A stretch of DNA of 8,982 bases. Origin: CAYUYH01 sp964449175 (GTDB lineage: Bacteria; Planctomycetota; Phycisphaerae; SM23-33). The translations under genes were made by a program, and so were the position numbers. Shown piece after piece: positions 1-5,315 of this stretch. Location of the stretch: contig CAYUYH010000108.1 in NCBI GenBank assembly GCA_964449175.1, positions 1 through 8,982 of the forward strand. The letters are read 5' to 3'. The notes beneath the pieces were generated by a model that saw only the letters and a program-made list of their open reading frames with translations, ran no database searches and had not been told where the DNA came from. How positions within the stretch are numbered: position 1 is the first letter of the stretch; every line of letters begins with the position of its first letter.

Positions 1-348
1 GCCAGCGACGCGCTGGTCTTTGGCGTCCGCGCGCAGGTGAGCTTCTAGGCGCCGCAGGAAGACCTGGACCTGTTCACGGTCACGGACGACTTCGACAGGG
101 TCATCTCGATCGTCGAGGAGGCCCGGCAGATCCGACAGGTCCGTCAGGCGGCTGCCGGCGGGCCCCACGGGCCTTCCGGGGAGGGCACCGTGATGGGCAG
201 GCGGGCGACAGTCTATCTACGCGAGGAGAACGGCGGCACGGCCCCCCTGGTGAAGGCCCGTAAGACCCGCAAGTCCAAGCCGAAGGCCAAGCCCAAGACG
301 AAGCCCAAGGCCGCCTCGCCCCGCTCCCGCCGGCCGGAGAAGCGCTGA
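1..348 (+). pseudogene. 3' end of a LOG-family (TIGR00730-type) gene with an in-frame amber codon
   Basis: One reading frame runs from the window edge to TGA at 346-348, broken only by TAG at 46-48. After the TAG it encodes a segment containing DLDLFTVTDDFDRV and then ISIVEEARQ. This matches the C-terminal end of the longer LOG proteins, related to cytokinin-activating phosphoribohydrolases. Before the TAG the same frame gives DALVFGVRAQ, which resembles the preceding 'GL..W.R..' helix of that family, so both sides appear to be one original protein. The catalytic part lies outside the window. The last ~30 residues are a Lys/Pro-rich basic tail (KSKPKAKPK) that looks disordered. The TAG could be a true nonsense mutation, an error in the sequence, or readthrough. 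An alternative is a separate 51-codon ORF from ATG 193, which I consider less likely because the LOG signature lies upstream of it. The gene converges on yidD with only 6 bases between the stops. Confidence 0.55.
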
Positions 349-354
349 GCGCGT

Positions 355-603
355 CTACCGCACGGGATCGTATCCCCCTCGGCTGAACGGGTGGCACCGC
401 AGCAGCCGCCACAGGCCCATGCATCCCCCGACGAGGGCTCCGTGTCTGTTGACCGCCTCGATGAAATACTCGCTGCACGTGGGCTGGAAGCGGCACTGGC
501 CGCCCAGCAGCGGCGAGAGCGTCGCCTGATACAGCCGGACCAGCAGGATCAGCAGCTCGCCCGGCAGGCTGAGGAGTCCGCGGATGCCTCGCCGTCGGGT
601 CAT
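355..603 (-). CDS. yidD: YidD, membrane protein insertion efficiency factor
   Basis: This 82-residue protein has the usual length for YidD. The family helps YidC/Sec insert inner-membrane proteins and is thought to sit at the inner face of the membrane. Visible features are an N-terminal amphipathic or hydrophobic helix (about residues 10-30), then the family core LSPLLGGQCRFQPTCSEY (29-46), the helix IEAVNRHG, and the C-terminal signature LLRCHPFSRGGYDPV (67-81). The conserved Cys37, Cys43 and Cys70 are all present. The start ATG (601-603) overlaps the rnpA stop (600-602) as ATGA on the minus strand, so translational coupling to rnpA is likely. This rnpA-yidD pair is conserved across bacteria, where rpmH normally precedes it and yidC follows. 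Here a convergent LOG-family remnant follows instead, so yidC is not adjacent. Confidence 0.96.
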   Translation of the reverse strand: MTRRRGIRGLLSLPGELLILLVRLYQATLSPLLGGQCRFQPTCSEYFIEAVNRHGALVGGCMGLWRLLRCHPFSRGGYDPVR

Positions 604-965
604 TTCCGCCCTCCGCCGGCGTTGCTGCCATCGGTCAGTCGCCGCGAGAGCGACATTATCGACGCCCGCAAGCCGCTGAGTTCATGCTCCCGGCCTGCCC
701 TGGGGACGATTACGAAATCCCACCCGCGGGGGATCTCGCCGCGGCTCAGGCGGAACGCCTCCCGGCAGAGCCTCTTGACGCGATTGCGCTTCACCGCGCC
801 CCCGTAGGCGGTGGAGACAGCCACGGCCAGTCGCGAGATGGCCAAGTCGTTGGCGATGGCCAGCATGGTCATCCTGCCGTCGCCAAGGCGCCGCCCCTGC
901 CTGAAGACAAGGTCGATGTCCTTTCGACTTCTGAGCCTGAACTTGCTGCCTGACTTGCCTGGCAT
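600..965 (-). CDS. rnpA: Ribonuclease P protein component
   Basis: The 121-residue basic protein is the normal size for RnpA, which binds the RNase P RNA and helps it remove 5' leaders from pre-tRNAs. The family signature lies at residues 59-73 (KRNRVKRLCREAFRL). It is preceded by RLRSRKDIDLVFRQGRR (10-26), the usual N-terminal substrate-contacting region, and by the strand LAVAVSTAYGGAV. The frame stays open far upstream without stops. I chose ATG 963-965 because RnpA homology begins just after it and an AGAGGG Shine-Dalgarno site (plus-strand 973-978) lies 7 bases before it. The C-terminal tail (TDGSNAGGGRK) is short and flexible. It overlaps yidD by 4 bases. The site upstream that usually holds rpmH has no L34-like reading frame. 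The ribosome binding site lies inside a hairpin, described separately. Confidence 0.95.
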   Translation of the reverse strand: MPGKSGSKFRLRSRKDIDLVFRQGRRLGDGRMTMLAIANDLAISRLAVAVSTAYGGAVKRNRVKRLCREAFRLSRGEIPRGWDFVIVPRAGREHELSGLRASIMSLSRRLTDGSNAGGGRK

Positions 966-1161
966 TAGCGTGCCCTCTGCATCCGAGGGCAGACATTCTA
1001 ACGCCTGCCCTCCTGCCGCCAGGAGCACGAAATGCCGCTTGCCCCGGCCCGCGCCGGCCAGCGGCGGCTGTACTGCCGGGCGATGGGGATGTATGATGTC
1101 CCCGTAATTGTCTCGCTGCGGAATGACCTTGAAACCCGGCCTGGCCGGGCGGCGGGGTGCG
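966..1161. other. Divergent intergenic region between rnpA and the atpI-like gene
   Basis: This 196-base stretch should hold the promoters of both divergent units. I see no convincing -35/-10 pair. TATGAT at 1092-1097 on the plus strand is the best -10-like hexamer but has no good -35. The minus strand contains no L34 (rpmH) reading frame. CCCGGCC and GGCCGGG (1135-1141 and 1143-1149) make a strong GC palindrome just before the atpI-like ribosome binding region. No other gene is supported here. Confidence 0.4.
971..991 (-). promoter_or_regulatory. Hairpin covering the rnpA ribosome binding site
   Basis: TGCCCTC (971-977) and GAGGGCA (985-991) form a perfect 7-base inverted repeat with a 7-base loop. 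On the minus-strand mRNA the 3' arm of the hairpin contains the AGAGGG Shine-Dalgarno site and ends 5 bases before the rnpA ATG. If it folds, initiation at rnpA, and by coupling at yidD, would be limited by opening of the stem. The repeat is directly visible. A regulatory role is inference, and a DNA operator is another possibility. Confidence 0.45.
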
Positions 1162-1419
1162 ATGAACCGAGACGAGCGGCGGCGGAGACTGCTGCGGCAC
1201 AGTTCGATGGGCGTGGAGTTCACGTTCACGTTCGCCGTGCCGCTATGCATCGGCCTGTGGCTGGACGGCAAGACCGACACGCTGCCGGGATTCACACTGC
1301 TGGGAGCGGCTATCGGCTTCGCCGTGGGCCTGTGGCGGCTTATCAAGCAAGGCAAGCAGGTGCAGCGCGAGCAGCAAGACGACGGAGACGACGAGGGCGC
1401 CGGCGAGGGCAAGGGCTAG
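1162..1419 (+). CDS. AtpI/AtpZ-family small membrane protein
   Basis: This 85-residue protein has a very basic N-terminus (RDERRRRLLRH), two membrane segments (about residues 17-34 and 43-61) and a charged, acidic, Gly-rich tail. The motif G-x-x-L-D, then LPGFTLLGAAIGFAVG between and within the helices, matches the AtpI/AtpZ family (ATPase_gene1 type). These proteins assist assembly of the F-type ATP synthase c-ring or Mg2+/Ca2+ supply. I chose ATG 1162 because homologous sequence begins there and a GGCGGGG stretch precedes it. TTG 1108 and ATG 1123 are in-frame alternatives. The gene is normally first in an ATP synthase operon. Here the next gene downstream is riboswitch-controlled metXW, so no atp gene follows within the window and its partner genes must lie elsewhere. 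Fold class is fairly sure; exact role is not. Confidence 0.8.
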   Translation: MNRDERRRRLLRHSSMGVEFTFTFAVPLCIGLWLDGKTDTLPGFTLLGAAIGFAVGLWRLIKQGKQVQREQQDDGDDEGAGEGKG

Positions 1420-1471
1420 CCGCCGGCCGGCCGACAATGTCCTTGACCGGCGGGAGCGGGGGAGCTTATCA

Positions 1472-1599
1472 TCACGTCGGCATCAAGAGTGCGCGAGGGT
1501 TCTGGCCCGAAGACCGCACGGCAACCTGTCGAGCCGATATTTCCTCGCGTGAGTCGGTGAGATAAGGTGCCGCAGCCAGCCCGGAAGGGACCGATGTGG
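1472..1599 (+). ncRNA. SAM-I (S-box) riboswitch aptamer upstream of metXW
   Basis: The conserved SAM-I core is present in order: ATCAAGAG (1482-1489), GAGGG (1495-1499), CTGGCCC (1502-1508), GGCAACC (1520-1526), GGTGCC (1566-1571), CCAGC (1576-1580). P2 forms from GTGCG (1489-1493) with CGCAC (1515-1519). P3 forms from ACCT (1524-1527) with AGGT (1565-1568), extended by an inner GCCGA (1533-1537)/TCGGT (1554-1558) stem. P4 is CCC-GGAA-GGG (1580-1589). P1 can use the conserved AUC:GAU pairs (CATC 1481-1484 with GATG 1593-1596). It can alternatively form a longer 9-pair helix between 1472-1480 and 1591-1599, with two wobbles. SAM-I aptamers bind S-adenosylmethionine and repress methionine and sulfur genes, which fits the downstream metX. 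A SAM-IV or SAM-I/IV variant is less likely given the S-box style P4 and 3' end. Confidence 0.88.
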
Positions 1600-1752
1600 C
1601 CCAGGGGGCGGAAGAAAAGCCTGGGCAACTCACCGCCGACGCAGCGGGAGACGTATCTGCCCGTCGGCGCCCCCCCGGGACTGCACCTCGCGACGGTCGG
1701 CCGCGCGCCGCAGCGCGCCGCCGACGGCGCCAGAAAGCGAGCCGGCCAAGAG
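1599..1752 (+). promoter_or_regulatory. Structured leader (expression platform) between riboswitch and metXW start
   Basis: Just after P1, GCCCAGG (1599-1605) and CCTGGGC (1620-1626) form a 7-pair hairpin with a purine-rich loop. There is no following U-tract, so a classical intrinsic terminator is not obvious. Next, CGCCGACG (1634-1641) pairs with CGTCGGCG (1662-1669), extended by CAG/CTG. The latter arm (1661-1669) is also fully complementary to CGCCGACGG at 1719-1727, and partly to CGACGG at 1691-1696, so at least two folds exclude each other. The region ends close to the metXW ATG. No strong Shine-Dalgarno site is seen there. The complementarity is visible; switching is inferred. Confidence 0.5.
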
Positions 1753-3564
1753 ATGAGCGAAGGTTTCTTTGAAAGCAGCGACAGCATACGAAGCGCCGCC
1801 CCGTTGAAGCACGCCCGGAGCGTCACCTTCGACGAGCCGCTGGCCCTTGAGCGGGGCGGACGGTTGGAGTCCACGACGGTCGTCTACGAGACCTATGGGC
1901 GGCTCAGCAAAAGCCGAGACAACGCCGTGCTGATCTGCCACGCCATCAGCGGCGACAGCCACGTCGCGCGCCATGACACCGACGACGCGCCCGGCTGGTG
2001 GGGCCTGGCCGGGATGGTCGGGCCGGGCTGTCCCATAGACACCGACCGGTACTTCGTGATCTGCCCGAACATCCTGGGCAGCTGCCGCGGCACGACCGGG
2101 CCCAGCAGCATCAACCCGGCCACCGGCAGGCGATACGGCGCCGACTTCCCGACCATCACAATCGGCGACATGGTGGCCTTGCAGCGGCGGCTGATCGCCC
2201 ACCTGGGCATCAAGCGGCTGCTCGCAGTCATTGGCGGCTCGATGGGAGGCCACCAGGCTATCTGCTGGGCGACGCGGCACCCCGAGGCGGTGGACGGGGC
2301 GATCGCGATCGCCTCCTCGCCGCGGCTGACCAGCCAGGCGATCGCCTTCGACGTCGTCGCCCGGAACGCCATCCTGCACGACGCCAACTACCGCGACGGC
2401 CAGTACCACGACGAGGGCCCCAAGCCCGACGTCGGCCTGGCCATCGCGCGGATGATAGGCCACATCACGTATCTGTCCCCCGAGGCGATGCAGGAGAAGT
2501 TCGACGTCGACCGACACCAGCCCAGGGAGATCCCAACGGAGTTCGAGAAGACCTTCTCCGTCGGCTCGTACCTCGGCTACCAGGGCAGCAGGTTCGTCGA
2601 GCGTTTCGACGCCGGCAGCTATATCGCCCTATCGATGGCGATGGACCTGTTCGACATCGGCCACAGCCCCGCCGAGGTGGCCAAGGCGCTCGCGCCCAGC
2701 CGCTGCAAGTGGCTGGTGCTGAGCTTCACCAGCGATTGGCTTTTTCCCCCGAGTCAGTCGCAGGACATCGTCCATGCGCTGTTGTCGACCGGCAAGCGCG
2801 TGAGCTACTGCAACGTGGCCAGCGCGTGCGGGCACGATGCGTTCTTCCTGCCGGACGATGCGCCGAGGTACGGCGAGCTGATCCGGGCGTTTCTGGACAA
2901 CCTCAATGGCCGGCCTAACGGCCAGCAGGAAACCGGCAAGGCGGCACGACACAGCCCCACGAGCATCTTCCACGCCGAGCGGCTGGACTACGACCTGATA
3001 CTCGATCTGATCGGCGAGGACGCCAGCGTGCTGGACCTGGGCTGCGGCGAGGGGGAGCTTCTGAGCATGCTCAGCCGGCGGAAGCACGGGCGGCTGGTCG
3101 GCGTCGAGCTGAACGAGCAGGCCATGATCGCCTGCGTGGGGCGCGGGCTGGACGTGGTGCACGCCGACCTGAACGACGGCCTGGCCGCGTTCGACGACCG
3201 GCAGTTCGACCGCGTCGTGCTGTCGCGCACTCTCCAGGCCGTCCGGGATGTCGAAGGCGTCATCAGCGAGATCCTCCGCGTCGGCCGGCAGTGCGTCGTC
3301 AGCTTCCCCAACTTCGCCTACTACAAGCTGCGAAAGATGCTCGCCGAGGAGGGCAAGGCGCCCGAAGCGCCCGGCCAACTGCGGTTCAAGTGGTACGACT
3401 CGCCCAACATCCGCTTCTGCTCCATAGCCGACTTCCAGGACTTCTGCGCCGAGCGGGGCATCACCATCCATCGCATGATCGCCCTGGACACCGAGGCCGG
3501 CAAAGAGGTCAACGACGAGCCGAACTACTACGCCGACCTGGCCATCTTCGTCATAAGCCGATAG
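1753..3564 (+). CDS. metXW: MetX-MetW fusion: homoserine O-acyltransferase joined to methionine biosynthesis protein MetW
   Basis: This 603-residue protein covers two steps-worth of methionine genes. Residues ~15-386 are MetX, an alpha/beta hydrolase that acylates homoserine. The family motifs are VYETYGRLS, NAVLICHAISGDSHVA and NILGSCRGTTGPSSINP. The catalytic triad is Ser163 (GGSMGG), Asp328 (FTSDWLFPP) and His361 (CGHDAFF). After a short polar linker, residues ~402-603 are MetW, a SAM-methyltransferase-like protein often encoded beside metX. Its motif I is VLDLGCGEGEL (426-436), and the end NYYADLAIFVI is typical. I chose ATG 1753 because the frame's upstream extension runs back into the SAM riboswitch and MetX homology begins shortly after this Met. 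The upstream codons would give a poor, Arg/Pro-rich leader. The gene is expected to be repressed by SAM through that riboswitch. Whether acetyl- or succinyl-CoA is used cannot be told from sequence alone. No stop or frameshift separates the two domains. Confidence 0.93.
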   Translation: MSEGFFESSDSIRSAAPLKHARSVTFDEPLALERGGRLESTTVVYETYGRLSKSRDNAVLICHAISGDSHVARHDTDDAPGWWGLAGMVGPGCPIDTDRYFVICPNILGSCRGTTGPSSINPATGRRYGADFPTITIGDMVALQRRLIAHLGIKRLLAVIGGSMGGHQAICWATRHPEAVDGAIAIASSPRLTSQAIAFDVVARNAILHDANYRDGQYHDEGPKPDVGLAIARMIGHITYLSPEAMQEKFDVDRHQPREIPTEFEKTFSVGSYLGYQGSRFVERFDAGSYIALSMAMDLFDIGHSPAEVAKALAPSRCKWLVLSFTSDWLFPPSQSQDIVHALLSTGKRVSYCNVASACGHDAFFLPDDAPRYGELIRAFLDNLNGRPNGQQETGKAARHSPTSIFHAERLDYDLILDLIGEDASVLDLGCGEGELLSMLSRRKHGRLVGVELNEQAMIACVGRGLDVVHADLNDGLAAFDDRQFDRVVLSRTLQAVRDVEGVISEILRVGRQCVVSFPNFAYYKLRKMLAEEGKAPEAPGQLRFKWYDSPNIRFCSIADFQDFCAERGITIHRMIALDTEAGKEVNDEPNYYADLAIFVISR

Positions 3565-3757
3565 GCGCGGCGGCCGAGCCCATCCTGAAGCGCGGTGGGC
3601 CTCCGGTTCGACGGGCTCACCAGAATCCGCGCCCCCGCGCAACACGTTGGCAACCATGGCTTTGCAGATGGCGGGGACCCCGTCCTGGCACTGGGGCGAC
3701 CTGGCGAACGCGGCGGAGCAGGATCTCCGCCGCGCCTGCCGCTGTCGGCCCGGGGGG
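3565..3757. other. Convergent intergenic region with hairpin potential after metXW
   Basis: This 193-base gap lies between the 3' ends of metXW and the phosphodiesterase gene. GAGCCC (3576-3581) is complementary to GGGCTC (3613-3618), closing a 43-base element. Inside it, GCCCA (3578-3582) can instead pair with TGGGC (3596-3600). Either hairpin could help end metXW transcription, but no T-tract follows. Reading frames here run into the antisense of the neighbouring gene and resemble no family I know. I see no gene. Confidence 0.35.
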
Positions 3758-5233
3758 CTACTTCGTCTTCGCTGGCCAGGGGCGGTGCAGGAGGACGGTC
3801 ATGTGGGCGGGGATCTCTCGCGAGCGCATCAGCGGCGGCAGCGTCCCAGCCGTGGACATGAGAAAAGTCGTGCTGTTGCTGCGGTTGAGCCCGCCGTGCG
3901 TCGAGGCGACCTTCACGCTCTCACCGAACGAGGTGGACCCTGAGTAGTACTCGTCGGCCAGCGATATGATCACGTCGGGGACGTTCTCCGCCAGCGAGAA
4001 GTGCGCCCGCCACAGCCGATCGAGCGCGTCGGGGTATTCGCCCATGGCCGTCGCGTCGAACAACTCGCGGTCATCGTAATAGCCCTCGCTGTCGGGCGAC
4101 AGAGTAGACAGCGCGTCGGCGAGCTTCAGCGGGTCGCCGGCGTCCGTGGCATACTTGTACCGCCCGCCGCGCTTGGTGATCTTGGCCCGCCCGCCGTCGC
4201 TACTGAGCACCACCACCGCGTCGCCGTCGACATAGCTGACGATCGTCACCCCTTCCGCCGCGGCCAGGTCGGCCGCAAGCTCCGCCGGCATCCGGCAGGC
4301 GAAGCTGGCATATGTCTCCAGCCCGAAGCGGATGTAGGCCAGGTCTTTGGGCTTCCGCAGGCTCTCTGCCAGGCGCCAGCCCTTGTCCTTGAGGTACTTC
4401 TCTAGGCCAATCCGTTTGGCCGGCGTATATGAATGCCCGTGGTCGGCCAGCAACGTCAACTGCACTAGCCCGCGGCTGGACTGCACGAGCTGGTGGGCCA
4501 GCCTGTCGATGCGCTTCAGCACGCGAATCTGCCCCTCAGCCCCGTAGGCGGTGCCCACGCCGGCGGAGCTGACCAGGTAGCCAATCACCTCCCGGCGATC
4601 CTCCCGCTGGATTACGCGGATCAGGTCGTTGACCTCCTTGCCGAAGACCTTCTCCGGCGCGACGTACCCGATCGCGTCCCACAGCAGGTCGCTGCGGTAG
4701 TCCAGCAGGCGGTTGTAGGGCTGGTTGGCGCCGGACAGATAGCTGCCGGACCCGCCGACGACCTTGTTGAGCCGGCGGTCGTAGTACATCGCCTCGAAGC
4801 CGCGGCAAGGCACGTAGCCGAGGACGTCCTCCAGTGACACGTCGGTCAGGGTGGGGTAAGGGGCGATCACTCGCGACGGCGGGTGGAACAACCGAAGCCC
4901 GCCGGAATCGTAGTAGCGCTTCACCACGTCGTAGCCGATCCCGTCCAGGATGACGACGACGTGGCGGCGGGCAGAGAAGTCGATCTCGTCCAGGGCCACG
5001 ACCTCGTCCGCGGCGCCGTCGCCGTTGGTGTCATAGCCGATCCGCGTGATGCGGCCCGCGTCGTCGGCGTAAGTAAAGAAGTCGGCCTTGCCGTCGCCGC
5101 TGGTCTCGTAGGCCGTCGCAGCCGCCTGGCCGACGGCCGGCACGGACTCCGCCGGGAAGCGCAGCGGCTTCTGGCAGCCGCACGTCGCTGCCACGGCCAC
5201 GAGTGTTGCTATGACGATCGTTCGACGTCTCAT
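3758..5233 (-). CDS. Putative lipoprotein of the alkaline phosphatase/type I phosphodiesterase superfamily
   Basis: The 491-residue product starts with a signal peptide: MRRR, a hydrophobic run (residues 5-16), then TCGC with Cys20 as a likely lipidation site (lipobox T-C-G-C, not ideal). Two short Asp/Gly repeats follow 25 residues apart, YETSGDGKAD (42-51) and YDTNGDGAAD (67-76), which resemble Ca-binding DxNxDG loops. The catalytic domain begins at HVVVILDGIGYD (91-102), where Asp97 is the usual first metal ligand. The nucleophile is probably Thr128 or Thr130 in PYPTLTDVS. Further metal ligands are visible in LLADHGHSY (Asp264, His265, His267) and STHGGLN (His446). These place it in the alkaline phosphatase/nucleotide pyrophosphatase/phosphodiesterase fold acting outside the cytoplasm; the substrate is unknown. 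ATG 5233 gives the best signal peptide. In-frame ATG 5260 and GTG 5272 lie upstream. No good Shine-Dalgarno site is seen. Confidence 0.82.
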   Translation of the reverse strand: MRRRTIVIATLVAVAATCGCQKPLRFPAESVPAVGQAAATAYETSGDGKADFFTYADDAGRITRIGYDTNGDGAADEVVALDEIDFSARRHVVVILDGIGYDVVKRYYDSGGLRLFHPPSRVIAPYPTLTDVSLEDVLGYVPCRGFEAMYYDRRLNKVVGGSGSYLSGANQPYNRLLDYRSDLLWDAIGYVAPEKVFGKEVNDLIRVIQREDRREVIGYLVSSAGVGTAYGAEGQIRVLKRIDRLAHQLVQSSRGLVQLTLLADHGHSYTPAKRIGLEKYLKDKGWRLAESLRKPKDLAYIRFGLETYASFACRMPAELAADLAAAEGVTIVSYVDGDAVVVLSSDGGRAKITKRGGRYKYATDAGDPLKLADALSTLSPDSEGYYDDRELFDATAMGEYPDALDRLWRAHFSLAENVPDVIISLADEYYSGSTSFGESVKVASTHGGLNRSNSTTFLMSTAGTLPPLMRSREIPAHMTVLLHRPWPAKTK

Positions 5234-5315
5234 CGCGCTATGTCTAGCCCGCCAGGACATCTGAGCGGGCACTGGGGCCTTTCTTTTCCGCCGGCTGACG
5301 ATTATTCCTATCGGC
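5234..5315. promoter_or_regulatory. Divergent region between phosphodiesterase and dehydrogenase genes
   Basis: This 82-base gap must carry starts for both divergent genes. GCCCGC (5247-5252) and GCGGGC (5265-5270) form a 6-base inverted repeat with a 12-base spacer, close to the phosphodiesterase start. It could be a leader hairpin or an operator. An AT-rich patch (GATTATTCC, around 5300-5308) is the best -10-like stretch for the plus-strand gene, but its distance to the GTG start is short and no -35 is clear. Confidence 0.25.

Noticed and set aside
600..1412. A 270-codon minus-strand frame that includes rnpA plus ~149 upstream codons
   Set aside because: RnpA homology begins only at the ATG at 965, which has its own Shine-Dalgarno site. 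The upstream part resembles nothing and overlaps the atpI-like gene in antisense.
1441..1470. CTTATC (1465-1470) pairing with GATAAG (1561-1566) as riboswitch P1
   Set aside because: This 6-base match looks like a typical S-box P1, but it would exclude the conserved GGTGCC, CCAGC and P4 elements that lie beyond 1566. The P1 strands around 1481 and 1593 fit the core much better.
1567..1752. GTG 1567 or ATG 1594 as the start of the MetX-MetW protein
   Set aside because: Both lie inside the riboswitch aptamer. The extra residues are Arg/Pro-rich and unlike any MetX N-terminus, so the ATG at 1753 is preferred.
1630..2517. Long minus-strand open frames opposite metXW
   Set aside because: They are antisense shadows caused by high GC content. 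They carry no domain signature, while the plus strand encodes clear MetX motifs.
3576..3622. Possible tRNA gene (GGTTCGA followed by CACCA, with a closing stem)
   Set aside because: The element is only about 45 bases. The T-stem flanking TTCGA does not pair, and there is no D-arm or proper anticodon arm.
3647..3943. A 98-codon plus-strand ORF beginning MATMALQMAG
   Set aside because: Nearly two thirds of it lies opposite the conserved C-terminus of the phosphodiesterase. It resembles no known family and has no ribosome binding site.
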